From: Arthrobacter ramosus
Lineage (GTDB): Bacteria > Actinomycetota > Actinomycetes > Actinomycetales > Micrococcaceae
Length of the DNA: 64,000 nt
NCBI RefSeq assembly: GCF_039535095.1
Contig: NZ_BAAAWN010000001.1
Coordinates: 2,418,001-2,482,000 of the forward strand
Direction of reading: 5' to 3'
A program made the translations under genes and the position numbers. Below the pieces are notes generated by a model. That model did not search any database and was not told the DNA's origin. It saw only the letters and a program-made list of their open reading frames with translations. This document shows positions 34,379-43,052 of the stretch, in pieces. How positions within the stretch are numbered: the first letter of the stretch is position 1; each line of letters begins with the position of its first letter.

Positions 34379-35998
34379 GTGGCAGCATCCAGTGCTGTAA
34401 GCACGTCCGCGCCGGCGCCCGAGCGCCAGCCCCCTGCGTCCAGACTAAAGAGCCGCTTTAGAAGCTGGCTGCCGCCGATGGCGGGGCTCGCCGCGCTGCT
34501 CGTGGGTTGGGAACTCATCGCGCGAACCATCGCGGCGGGTAAGCACATCGTGCCGACCGTACCGGACGTAGTTGGCACCATGGTCGCCGACGGCTTCTAC
34601 TTTGACGGTGTGACGACCACCCTGGGGGAAGCAGCCCGTGGATTCTTTTGGGGAAACCTGGCGGCGCTGGGTGTTGCCGCCATTTGCCTGCTCTTGCCTC
34701 GCTTGAAGAACATCTTGACGCGGCTGGCAATGGCCACCTATTCCACCCCTACCATTGCCATCGCGCCGCTGTTGATCGTGCTGTCTTCCCCGGACGGGGC
34801 GAAGGTCAGCATGGCGGGGCTGTCAGTGTTCTTTCCGACATTGCTCGGGGCACTGGTGGGCCTGGAAGGCGGCCCCAAGTCAGCCTTGGAATTCGTGCAC
34901 GTCTCTGGTGGATCCCGGGCATTTGCTCTGGCACGTGTACGCGTTCGTGCGGCGGTGCCCGAAATAGCCGCCGCGCTCAGCCTGGCTGCACCTGCCGCGG
35001 TGGTTGGCGCCATGATCGGAGAGTATCTCGGCGGGGACCAGGGACTCGGCGTGGTCATGGTGCAGGCTCAGCAGTCACTGAACGAGGCGCGGGCCTGGGC
35101 GGTAGCGGTCGAAGCGACAGCACTTTCCACCGTGGCTTACCTTTTGATCGGCGCAATTGCCCGCCGGCTGGCGTACACCGCCACGTCGACAGAATTCGGC
35201 ATCTCCGCAGCGGTCCGGTCGAAGGGCACCAAACAGGTGACTTTGGCTATCGGGCGCACAATTGCTTCCCTGGTGGCGGTGATTCTTCTGTGGTTCGCAC
35301 TGGTGCGCGGGTCAGGCCTCGACCCCTACCTCGCCAAGACTCCAGACCAAGTATGGACGTACCTCACCGCCGGCCCAGATGCGGCGGCTAATCGAGACCT
35401 GATCTTCTCCGGGCTGGCAAAGACACTGAGCGACGCCTCCGTCGGCTATGTTGCCGGCACCATCGCAGCGCTCATTGCGGCAGTCATCTTCCTCAACTCT
35501 TCACTGGTCGAGGGCATGTTCCTGCCGGTGGTCATGACCATCCGTGCCGTACCGCTTGTGGCAATGACTCCGATCATTGCCCTCGTCTTCGGGCGCGGCG
35601 TCCTGACGGTGGCAGTGCTCGCCGGCGCAGTCACCTTCGTGCCGACCCTGGTGATCGTTTTGGCGGCGCTACGCGCTGTTCCGAAACCTGCAACCGAGTT
35701 GATGCACGTATATGCCGTCGGGTGGGTTCGCTCGCTCTTCAGCGTCCGCTTGGCCTACGCCATTCCAGCCCTGGCCGCAAGCGCCCGGGTGGCGATTCCG
35801 GGCTCCATTCTTGGCGCCGTCCTCGTAGAGATCCTTGCAACAGGCGATGGGATTGGCTACACGGTCGCGACCAGCATTGGAAATTCCGAATATGTGGCCC
35901 TGTGGACTGCATTGGCGGTCCTGAGCGGGGTTACGGCAGTGCTGTACATGTTGCTGTCGCGCATCGAGTCGGCGCTCCTGACACGTATCACCCAGTAA
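34379..35998 (+). CDS. ABC permease, two SsuC-like domains fused in one chain
   Basis: A 539-residue protein with two tandem permease domains, about residues 30-280 and 300-535. Each has about six membrane segments and its own ATPase-coupling loop: ALEFVHVSGGSRAFALARVR in the first, ATELMHVYAVGWVRSLFSVR in the second, followed by GAMIGEYLGGDQGLG and GAVLVEILATGDGIGY. Usual family members have one domain of 250-270 residues and act as dimers. GTG 34379 is chosen because AAAGGA is 5 bases upstream; the open frame before it overlaps the ATPase gene. The fused halves could be functionally distinct. Confidence 0.85.
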   Translation: MAASSAVSTSAPAPERQPPASRLKSRFRSWLPPMAGLAALLVGWELIARTIAAGKHIVPTVPDVVGTMVADGFYFDGVTTTLGEAARGFFWGNLAALGVAAICLLLPRLKNILTRLAMATYSTPTIAIAPLLIVLSSPDGAKVSMAGLSVFFPTLLGALVGLEGGPKSALEFVHVSGGSRAFALARVRVRAAVPEIAAALSLAAPAAVVGAMIGEYLGGDQGLGVVMVQAQQSLNEARAWAVAVEATALSTVAYLLIGAIARRLAYTATSTEFGISAAVRSKGTKQVTLAIGRTIASLVAVILLWFALVRGSGLDPYLAKTPDQVWTYLTAGPDAAANRDLIFSGLAKTLSDASVGYVAGTIAALIAAVIFLNSSLVEGMFLPVVMTIRAVPLVAMTPIIALVFGRGVLTVAVLAGAVTFVPTLVIVLAALRAVPKPATELMHVYAVGWVRSLFSVRLAYAIPALAASARVAIPGSILGAVLVEILATGDGIGYTVATSIGNSEYVALWTALAVLSGVTAVLYMLLSRIESALLTRITQ

Positions 35999-36118
35999 TC
36001 AAGGCTCTTGAAACGTGGATGCATGTCGATGGCATGGGCAACAGCTGAGGGACCGCAGCCGTCCGCGCCGGCAGCATCCGCCGAATTATTGTCACGGTCC
36101 AGGACGGAAAGGATTCAA

Positions 36119-36964
36119 ATGAACAGGCATTCCGAGGCGGTCCGCGAGGATGATCTTGAAGAGGGGCGCTGGAAACACCCAACCCCAGTCACCGCTGAAC
36201 TCGCGTCCACTTGGGTTGACAAGGGTCGGCGTCTCTCGATCCCGCTGCTTGAACTGGCCGGGCCGGTCGCGGACCCGGCGACCGTTATTCCCCAAGTTGT
36301 CGAAAAGGAAAGTGAGCGGCTGTACGGGAACTTCATGCTCGCTTGGCTCGATAACAGCAGCGACCCACGGGTAGTGAACCACCTTCCCGACGCAGCGTTT
36401 TTTCTGCAATTGCTGGACCTCACCTATGGGCCTGTCTTCGAGTTGCGTCCCGAGCTCCGGAGCCTCTTGAGTGGTACGAGTCGGCCCGAAATGTCTTTGA
36501 CCAACGACGTTCTCCAGATTCAGCTGCGCACGGTCCAAGGGAACTACAGCATGATCCGGCACCACGCCCTCATGTTGTTCTACGCGGCCCTGTGGCTTGA
36601 TGAGCCCGAACGGTCCGGATGGTTGGACTTATACGACCAATTGGTGACCCACGTTGACGGACGCCCGGAAGGGCGACCGAGCTTGGAACAGATCGGCAGC
36701 ACGGAAAGCGGCGCCTTTGAGGATTTCGCGGCGCTCTCAGGGCGAACATTGACGGATCCGGAGGCTCGGCAGCTGTTGAACGATCCTGAAGCATTGCAAC
36801 GGATCGTGGACTACCAGTTGTATGCCGCTGTGGCGATTGGCCTGCTGTGGCGAGAGTATCGCGCCCTCCCCGAGGAACTGCAGGAAGGATGGCACCGTGA
36901 GCAGCTGTCCAGGGGCTACGTCAGCCCGGATTATCTGGAGGACAACTGGCTGAACAAAAAGTGA
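36119..36964 (+). CDS. Unknown 281-residue protein in ABC/amidohydrolase operon
   Basis: Not recognised. ATG 36119 follows AAAGGATTCAA. It begins MNRHSEAVREDDLEEGRWKH and is a soluble, acidic, mainly helical protein: VEKESERLYGNFMLAWLDNS, LPDAAFFLQLLDLTYGPVFE, IRHHALMLFYAALWLDEPER, LLNDPEALQRIVDYQLYAAV. His and Glu residues in the helical core (residues of about 160-180) could bind a metal or substrate. It sits 120 bases after the permease and 46 before the amidohydrolase, on the same strand, so it belongs to that pathway. Confidence 0.7.
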   Translation: MNRHSEAVREDDLEEGRWKHPTPVTAELASTWVDKGRRLSIPLLELAGPVADPATVIPQVVEKESERLYGNFMLAWLDNSSDPRVVNHLPDAAFFLQLLDLTYGPVFELRPELRSLLSGTSRPEMSLTNDVLQIQLRTVQGNYSMIRHHALMLFYAALWLDEPERSGWLDLYDQLVTHVDGRPEGRPSLEQIGSTESGAFEDFAALSGRTLTDPEARQLLNDPEALQRIVDYQLYAAVAIGLLWREYRALPEELQEGWHREQLSRGYVSPDYLEDNWLNKK

Positions 36965-37010
36965 TCCTTCACCGCCCAGCAAACTAAGACCTCGAAAGAG
37001 AGAACAGAGC

Positions 37011-38441
37011 ATGACCGAACTACAGCTCATCATCAAAAATGCACGGCTTAACACGGACGACCAGGAACTGTACAACATCGGAGTCCGGGACGGGGTCATC
37101 GTCGCCCTCACTGGCCAGGCGGAGGACCTCGGCACCGCCGCCGAGACGCTCGATGCGGCAGGCCGTTGGGTGATACCAGGTGCTATCGACACCCACTCTC
37201 ACATAAACCAGAGAGCCCCCGAATACAATGATCTGCCGGGTTTCGGCCCTGACGACAACTTCGCGGTGGAATCCAAGGGAGCACTGGCGGGTGGGTGCAC
37301 CACAGCCTTGAACTACGCGCAATTCGGACTGGGCTCAATGCTGGAGGCGTACCGTGAGGGTCTCCGCGCCGCCGGTCAGCAGAGCATGATGAACGTCCTC
37401 TTCCATGGCTACGTCATGAACATGGAACAGGTGGCTGAGATCCCCCAGGCGGTCGCCGAAGGTATCACAACATTCAAATTGTTCATGCCCTATCGCGGCG
37501 AAGAGGCAGCAGCCCTGGGCGGCATCGGCAGCCTCAACCACGCCCAAATGAGAATAGCCTTCCGGGAGATCGCTCGACACGGGGTGCAGGCGCTGGTGCA
37601 CGCCGAGGACGGTGACATCGTTGATCACTGCATGCAACATGAGATTTCGGCAGGAATGACCTCGCTGGCCTCATGGGAACGGTCCCGGCCAACCGAGGCC
37701 GAAGGCGACGCCGCGTGGACCGCCCTCTACCTGGCCGAAAAGGCCAACTGTCCGGTCACGATTGTTCACGTCTCGAGCCTCGAGGCGATCCGCGCTCGAC
37801 GGGCTGCGGGCTATAGCGACGCCGCACTCGAGTCCTGCGTGCACTACATGCTCCTGACAACCAGCTCCGGCATTGGCCCGGAGGGCAAGGTAGCCCCACC
37901 GCTGCGCGACCCCGAACTGGCAGCTGCAATCACGGACGCCGTGATGAACGGCGAGATCGACTTCTTTGGTTCGGACCATAATGTCTGGCCTAGTGCCGCG
38001 AAAACCGACTGGGTGACTGCCCGTCCGGGATTGCCGGGAATCGCCTTGATGCTTCCGCTACTGCTCACTCACCTTGTTTACGAGCACGGAATGAGCATGG
38101 AGCGCGCTATCGAGCTCACGTCTACGAATGCGGCCCGCCGATTCAACCTACCAAATAAGGGCCATGTCTCGATTGGCGCTGACGCGGACCTGGTAATTCT
38201 CGACGAGGGTGAGCGGGTGGTACGGACGAATGAACTGCACTCAGCCGTGGACTACTCGCCCTACGACGGATACGTCCTCAAGACCTGGCCCTCCGCCACG
38301 GTTGTTGGCGGAACAGTGGTGTTCAGGGATGGCGTTTTCCCCAACGAAGATTTCCGCGGAGAAATCATCAACGACCGCTTCCGGAGAGATGCGGCCGGCG
38401 TCCAAGAGGCCGACGCCGATTTAGTCGAGAGCATTAGTTAA
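37011..38441 (+). CDS. Cyclic amidohydrolase (dihydropyrimidinase/hydantoinase/allantoinase family)
   Basis: A 476-residue TIM-barrel hydrolase with a binuclear metal site: D-T-H62-S-H64, the lysine to be carbamylated in TFKLFMPYRG (Lys156), His197 in VHAEDGD, His253 in VHVSS, and Asp322 in FFGSDHNVW. It opens a cyclic amide such as a dihydropyrimidine, hydantoin or allantoin. AAAGAGAGAACAGAGC precedes ATG 37011. Substrate is not determined; it shares an operon with an ABC importer, an unknown protein and possibly a hydroxyacid dehydrogenase. Confidence 0.88.
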   Translation: MTELQLIIKNARLNTDDQELYNIGVRDGVIVALTGQAEDLGTAAETLDAAGRWVIPGAIDTHSHINQRAPEYNDLPGFGPDDNFAVESKGALAGGCTTALNYAQFGLGSMLEAYREGLRAAGQQSMMNVLFHGYVMNMEQVAEIPQAVAEGITTFKLFMPYRGEEAAALGGIGSLNHAQMRIAFREIARHGVQALVHAEDGDIVDHCMQHEISAGMTSLASWERSRPTEAEGDAAWTALYLAEKANCPVTIVHVSSLEAIRARRAAGYSDAALESCVHYMLLTTSSGIGPEGKVAPPLRDPELAAAITDAVMNGEIDFFGSDHNVWPSAAKTDWVTARPGLPGIALMLPLLLTHLVYEHGMSMERAIELTSTNAARRFNLPNKGHVSIGADADLVILDEGERVVRTNELHSAVDYSPYDGYVLKTWPSATVVGGTVVFRDGVFPNEDFRGEIINDRFRRDAAGVQEADADLVESIS

Positions 38442-38451
38442 TCGAGTCATT

Positions 38452-38522
38452 GAGAAAGTGCTCTGAGCTGCAGAAATTGAGGTTGCCAAAGCCATGATTC
38501 CAGTGACAAGGAGCACTTTCTC
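38452..38522. repeat. 12-bp perfect inverted repeat, 47-base interior
   Basis: GAGAAAGTGCTC at 38452-38463 and GAGCACTTTCTC at 38511-38522 flank 47 bases with no gene. It fills most of the 159 bp gap between the amidohydrolase and the dehydrogenase. The loop is long for a terminator; it could be a tiny non-autonomous element, a terminator with internal pairing, or an RNA structure. Confidence 0.6.
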
Positions 38523-38600
38523 TGCGTCGATTCTGTTCTGGCTATTCGCCAATCCATTCCGTTCCACCGGCTGACCGCCGTCTCCCGAAAGTATTCGTAG

Positions 38601-39554
38601 ATGACAAATGATTCGCAGATCAGTACCGTTACATTCCCTGACAGGGAACTGCTGGCGGCTTTGGAACCATTGCCGGTGGGGGTGCGGGGAGCGGTGTGGG
38701 ACCTTCGCAGTGCGCCGATCGGAGTTGACCTCGACGACGTCGATGCGGTCGTTTTGCCGTATATCAATGCCTCTGAGGTGCTTGGGGAACTAGGCCGTGT
38801 ACCCCATCTCAAACTCGTCCAGACGCAATCTACCGGCTATGACGGTGTACGCGAGGCAGTGGGCGAGACAGTTGCCGTAGCATCGGCCAGCGGAGTCCAC
38901 GCCGCTGCCACGGCCGAATTGGCGATCGGGCTCATCCTGGCGTCGCTTCGTGGCATCGACGCGGCAGTGCGCGACCAACAAGAGGGTGCCTGGCGGCCGC
39001 AGCGCCATCTCTCGCTTGCGGACCGTAAAATCCTGCTCGTTGGTGTCGGAGGAATCGGCAAAGAAATTGCCCGCCGTCTGCAGCCCTTCGAGGTTGAACT
39101 GACCCGGGTCGGCAGTTCCGCCCGGGACGACGCCGACGGCCACATTCACGGCGCGCAGGAACTCGTTGCGTTGGCTGCCACGGCGGACGTCATGGTTGTG
39201 ATCACTCCGCTAACCGAGCAGACCCACCACATGATCAACACCCACGTCCTTGCCGCGCTGCCGGCAGGCGCACTCGTTGTCAATGTTGCGCGCGGAGCCG
39301 TCGTCGACTGCGACGCCCTGACTGCGGAAGTGCTGAAGGGCAGACTCAAGTGTGCCATCGATGTCTTCGATCCCGAGCCGATACCGGCCGATCATCCCTT
39401 GTGGACTGCCGAAAACGCCTTGATCACCCCGCATATTGGCGGAAACACTTCGGCGTTCTACCCGAGAGTGGTCAAGCTCCTTAAGAAGCAGATGGAGGCG
39501 TTCGCGCGGGGGAAGGTCCCGGACAACCTGGTACAACGCGGACCCTTCGCGTAA
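38601..39554 (+). CDS. D-isomer-specific 2-hydroxyacid dehydrogenase
   Basis: A 317-residue NAD(P)-dependent dehydrogenase. The cofactor loop is GVGGIGKEIA (about 148-157). The catalytic triad is Arg231 (VNVARGAVVD), Glu259 (FDPEPIP) and His278 (LITPHIGGNT). It interconverts a 2-keto and D-2-hydroxy acid; hydroxypyruvate or glyoxylate would fit the adjacent tartronate semialdehyde reductase. ATG 38601 gives MTNDSQISTV with only a weak ribosome site. It is the last intact gene before the hyi remnant. Confidence 0.87.
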   Translation: MTNDSQISTVTFPDRELLAALEPLPVGVRGAVWDLRSAPIGVDLDDVDAVVLPYINASEVLGELGRVPHLKLVQTQSTGYDGVREAVGETVAVASASGVHAAATAELAIGLILASLRGIDAAVRDQQEGAWRPQRHLSLADRKILLVGVGGIGKEIARRLQPFEVELTRVGSSARDDADGHIHGAQELVALAATADVMVVITPLTEQTHHMINTHVLAALPAGALVVNVARGAVVDCDALTAEVLKGRLKCAIDVFDPEPIPADHPLWTAENALITPHIGGNTSAFYPRVVKLLKKQMEAFARGKVPDNLVQRGPFA

Positions 39555-39600
39555 TGCAGGCACGGGAAACCTGACTCTGGATGCATGGACCGGCCGGAGC

Positions 39601-39717
39601 ATCGAACTCGGTTATACCGGGTATGTCGGCCTCGAATACAAAGCCACCACTGCGGAACCGTTCGGGTGGCTGCGCGAAGCCAAGCCAATCCGGTCTGCGC
39701 ACATTCGTACGTACTAG
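39601..39717 (+). pseudogene. hyi: 3' remnant of hydroxypyruvate isomerase gene
   Basis: The frame reads IELGYTGYVGLEYKATTAEP, then FGWLREAKPIRS, stopping at 39717. GY-GYVGLEYK plus a short F-x-W-L tail is the C-terminus of hydroxypyruvate isomerase. The other roughly 220 residues are absent: upstream sequence is the end of the unrelated dehydrogenase gene. The next gene is tartronate semialdehyde reductase, the normal neighbour of hyi in gcl-hyi-glxR operons. This is a deletion or insertion scar with a junction near 39555-39600. Confidence 0.65.
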
Positions 39718-39745
39718 CAAACGCTTCAGGAAATGGACACGAAAA

Positions 39746-40642
39746 ATGAATGCTGTTCCCCGGAAAGTCGCCGTAATCGGGCTGGGAATCATGGGTCTGC
39801 CCATGGCCGTCAACCTGCTCAAGGCCGGCCATCCAGTCACGGGATTCAACCGCAGCCAGGGCAAGATCGACCAGTTGGTCAGTGCCGGGGGCGTGGGGGC
39901 CTCCGGCACCGCCGAAGCCGTCAAGGACGCCGACGTCATCATCACGATGGTGCCGGACTCCCCGGACATCGAGGCGGTCGTCAGCGGCCCGGACGGCGTC
40001 TTTGCCAATGCCCGAAAGGGTGCCTACTGGGTTGACTGCAGCACCATCCGACCGGATGTCAGCGTCCAGTTGGCCGCGGCGGCGCGGAAAGCCGGCATCA
40101 AGGCTCTGGATGCCCCTGTTTCCGGCGGCGAGACAGGCGCCATCGAGGGCAATCTCTCCATCATGGTCGGCGGCGAAACCGCCGATGTCGAAGCCGTTCG
40201 GCCGGTCCTTGAGGCCATCGGCAGCACGGTGGTTCACGTCGGTCCGTCCGGTTCCGGGCAGACCGTGAAGGCGACCAACCAGCTCATCGTTGCGGGCACC
40301 ATTGAGCTGCTGGCCGAGGCGCTGGTCTTCCTTGAGGCACACTCGGTGGACACTCAGGCCGCCATCAAGGTTCTCGCCGGCGGTCTGGCCGGCAGCCGGG
40401 TCCTGGACCGCAAGGCCGCCTCGATGATCGCCCGCAAGTTCGAGCCGGGCTTCCGCGTGGATCTGCATCACAAGGATCTGGGCATTGTCACCGCCGCCGC
40501 CCGCGAGGCCGGCGTCGCCATCCCGCTGGGTGCCATGGCGGCGCAGTTGATGGGGGCGGTGCGCGCCCAGGGGCACGGCTCCTTGGACCATTCAGCGCTA
40601 ATGCTCCTCGTCGAGCGACTTTCCGGCCGTTCCGCTAGTTGA
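39746..40642 (+). CDS. glxR: 2-hydroxy-3-oxopropionate (tartronate semialdehyde) reductase
   Basis: A 298-residue beta-hydroxyacid dehydrogenase. The N-terminal cofactor motif is VIGLGIMGLPMAVNLLKAGH, the substrate signature is DAPVSGGETGAIEGNLSIMV, and the catalytic Lys is in GQTVKATNQLI. It reduces tartronate semialdehyde to D-glycerate in glyoxylate assimilation. It is preceded by an hyi fragment and followed by a strong terminator, the expected end of a gcl operon. Only AGGA about 15 bases upstream supports the ATG. Confidence 0.9.
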   Translation: MNAVPRKVAVIGLGIMGLPMAVNLLKAGHPVTGFNRSQGKIDQLVSAGGVGASGTAEAVKDADVIITMVPDSPDIEAVVSGPDGVFANARKGAYWVDCSTIRPDVSVQLAAAARKAGIKALDAPVSGGETGAIEGNLSIMVGGETADVEAVRPVLEAIGSTVVHVGPSGSGQTVKATNQLIVAGTIELLAEALVFLEAHSVDTQAAIKVLAGGLAGSRVLDRKAASMIARKFEPGFRVDLHHKDLGIVTAAAREAGVAIPLGAMAAQLMGAVRAQGHGSLDHSALMLLVERLSGRSAS

Positions 40643-40662
40643 ACACTCGGCGAAATGCAGAA

Positions 40663-40698
40663 AAGTGCCGCTCCAGAATCAATCCTGGAGCGGCACTT
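40663..40698. terminator. Bidirectional hairpin terminator between glxR and fucosidase
   Basis: AAGTGCCGCTCCAG at 40663-40676 pairs with CTGGAGCGGCACTT at 40685-40698, a perfect 14 bp stem with an 8-base loop. It lies between two convergent genes and can serve both. Confidence 0.8.
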
Positions 40699-40730
40699 CG
40701 TTGGCGAGGTTGCGGGAAATCAGTCGACTT

Positions 40731-42101
40731 CTATGTCCGTGGAATCCGGATGACGGCCGGACCCACGCGATCGGCCAAGAGCTGCACATGAAGCTTGCCG
40801 CCGTCATAGGTGACGGTAGCGCCAGAGCCTTCAACGGTGGCACCTTCCAAGCGCACTCCAGTGGGTGCCAAATCGATTGCCGTCGTGCTTTCATCGAGGG
40901 AATCGACGAAGGCCACGATTTCGGTTCCGCGGTCAATCCACCGGATCCAGGGTTCGTCCGTGGGCACCGCAACGGCGGAATCCAAGGGAGTGGCTCCAAC
41001 CAGATACTGTTTTCCGGCGGCCATCCAGGCACCCAGCTCCGTGAGGGACTGACGTTGGATTGCCGGGATGGTGCCATCCGCCTTCGGCCCCACATTGAGC
41101 AGGAAGCGTCCACCGCGCGAAACTACGTCGACCAGCTGGCGGGCAAGCTGTTTGCCGGTCAGCGACTGTTCCGTTCCTTCAACCTGGTTGTACCCGAACG
41201 AGAAGCCTATGCCCCGGCAGTTCTCCCACGCGTCAAACGACTCTGCATCCTTGTGGGCTTCATATTCGCTGGTGCCGTAGTCCTGGTGCGTGGTACTGCC
41301 CCACCGGTCGTTGACTACGCCCGTCGGACAAGCGGCATAAAACTCTTTGAACAGTGTGCCCAGACCGCCCGGTCCAAAGTGCTTTCCGGCGTCGGGCCAT
41401 TCGATGTCATTCCAGAGGATTTCTGGACGGTACCGCTCAATCAGGTCGGCCACGTGGTCGTAGGCGTATTGGGCATACCCGGGGTCCTTGGGCCGGTCGG
41501 TGTCGTGGACGCTGTCCGAGCTTATGTGCGGCGGGAAGGGGCGGACATGCCAGTCCAGTCCTCCGGAGTAGTAGAGGCCCAAGTGCATGCCCTGTTCTTT
41601 GACCGCGCCGGCAATGGCGCCAATCAGGTCCTGCTTCGGGCCGCGGTGCACCACGTTGCGTCCGTTCGTTCCCGGCGCATCCCACAGGCCGATGCCATCA
41701 TGGTGTTTGGTGGTTGGTATTACGTAGTCGGCGCCGGCTTCCTTGAACAACTCGGCCCAGCTGGCGGGGTCAAAATTTTCGGCGTGCCACTGGTCGAGCA
41801 ACTCGTCGTAGGGAACGCCGCCATGTACTTCCTGATGGTGCTTCTGTGCCGGGCTTCCGTCGATTCGGATGGTGTTCATGTACCACTCGGCGTAGGCATT
41901 GTGCGTGAACCACTCGCGTGGGTCCTTTACGGTTCCGAGGGCTCCAATGGGTTCGGCCCAAGCCGGGACTGAGTAGGCTCCCCAGTGGATGAAGATGCCG
42001 AAGGGTGCGTTGCGGAACCATTCGGGCAGCTCCCTTTTTAGCTGTGCCCATTCTTCCGGGGCAGCTGGCTGGCTTTCTGTGGACGTGCTGGGCTGAGACA
42101 T
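40731..42101 (-). CDS. Alpha-L-fucosidase (GH29)
   Basis: A 456-residue retaining glycosidase. FGIFIHWGAYSVPAWAEPIG at about 34-53 and YVIPTTKHHDGIGLWDAP at about 126-143 are GH29 blocks; the nucleophile is Asp232 in ILWNDIEWPD. The C-terminal part is a small beta domain. No signal peptide is present, so the enzyme is cytoplasmic and must act on imported fucosides. It is the last gene of the ABC operon, 72 bases behind a permease, which suggests import of a fucosylated oligosaccharide rather than free fucose. Confidence 0.92.
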   Translation of the reverse strand: MSQPSTSTESQPAAPEEWAQLKRELPEWFRNAPFGIFIHWGAYSVPAWAEPIGALGTVKDPREWFTHNAYAEWYMNTIRIDGSPAQKHHQEVHGGVPYDELLDQWHAENFDPASWAELFKEAGADYVIPTTKHHDGIGLWDAPGTNGRNVVHRGPKQDLIGAIAGAVKEQGMHLGLYYSGGLDWHVRPFPPHISSDSVHDTDRPKDPGYAQYAYDHVADLIERYRPEILWNDIEWPDAGKHFGPGGLGTLFKEFYAACPTGVVNDRWGSTTHQDYGTSEYEAHKDAESFDAWENCRGIGFSFGYNQVEGTEQSLTGKQLARQLVDVVSRGGRFLLNVGPKADGTIPAIQRQSLTELGAWMAAGKQYLVGATPLDSAVAVPTDEPWIRWIDRGTEIVAFVDSLDESTTAIDLAPTGVRLEGATVEGSGATVTYDGGKLHVQLLADRVGPAVIRIPRT

Positions 42102-42173
42102 CAGACTCCGATTCGTTGTTGGTGAGACAGTGTGACAATTTTCTTTACGTCTTGGGGGCGGATCCGGGTGGGT

Positions 42174-43052
42174 TCAGCGGCCTCCCAAGCCGCCCATACT
42201 GATGCCCTTCACGAGTTGTTTCTGTAGGACGATCACGACAACCAGGCTAGGCAGCACGGCCAGTGTCGACGCTGCCATGAGGGGGCCCCAGTCGGTTCCC
42301 CGTTCGCCGGAGAACATTGACAGGCCGAGCGGGATAGTGCCCTGGGTGTTGTCATTAATCACAATCAGGGGCCACAGGAAACTGCCCCAGTAGTCGATGA
42401 AACTGAAGACTCCGACGACGGCGAGCGGGGCCTGCACTAGTGGCAGGATGATGCTCCACAGGATGCGGAAGGAACCTGCGCCGTCGATGCGGGCGGCTTC
42501 CTCGTAGTCCAGTGGCAGGGTCAGCAGGAATTGACGGATCAGGAAGGCCCCGAAGGCGCCGAAGGCGAACGGCACGATCAAGGCAACCAGTGAGTTCACC
42601 AGGCCCAGCTTGTTCATCATGATGTACAGGGGGATCACGAGTACCTCATGAGGCAGTACGAGAGTGCCCAGGAATAGCAGGAAAAGCCTGTCCCGAAAGC
42701 GGAACCGGAACCGTGCGAAGGCATAAGCCGAGAGCAGTGAAACGGTCGTGGTCAGCAGGGCCCCGGCCAGAGCCACAATGAAGCTGTTCACGATGATCCG
42801 GCCGAAGGGGATGAGCGTCCATGCCGTGTTGTAGTTCGACCACGCCAGGTGTGATCCCAGGAAATTGGCACCGGTGGAAAAGACTTCCTCGGTGGATTTC
42901 AAGGATGTTGCCAGCATCCAGATGAACGGGAAAATGAATCCCAGGCCGACGACGATCATCGCGGTTCGGCTGATGATCCGCCCTCTGCGGCCTCGGCTAC
43001 GATCGCGCTTTCCTGTCTGGGGGTCGGTTCGTGTCAGGGTGTCAGTTGTCAT
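42174..43052 (-). CDS. CUT1 sugar ABC permease (MalG-like)
   Basis: A 292-residue inner-membrane protein with six predicted membrane segments. The EAA loop EEAARIDGAGSFRILWSIIL couples to the ATPase. The N-terminus is charged (DPQTGKRDRSRGRRGR) and cytoplasmic. Its start overlaps the MalF-like gene by 11 bases. No ATPase gene is in the operon; CUT1 importers often borrow a shared MsiK-type ATPase in actinobacteria. Confidence 0.92.
   Translation of the reverse strand: MTTDTLTRTDPQTGKRDRSRGRRGRIISRTAMIVVGLGFIFPFIWMLATSLKSTEEVFSTGANFLGSHLAWSNYNTAWTLIPFGRIIVNSFIVALAGALLTTTVSLLSAYAFARFRFRFRDRLFLLFLGTLVLPHEVLVIPLYIMMNKLGLVNSLVALIVPFAFGAFGAFLIRQFLLTLPLDYEEAARIDGAGSFRILWSIILPLVQAPLAVVGVFSFIDYWGSFLWPLIVINDNTQGTIPLGLSMFSGERGTDWGPLMAASTLAVLPSLVVVIVLQKQLVKGISMGGLGGR

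Noticed and set aside
39714..39728. Second LacI-type operator (AGCAAACGCTTCA) before glxR
   Set aside because: Only the AAAC/GCTT core is palindromic and it does not resemble the operator at 32184.
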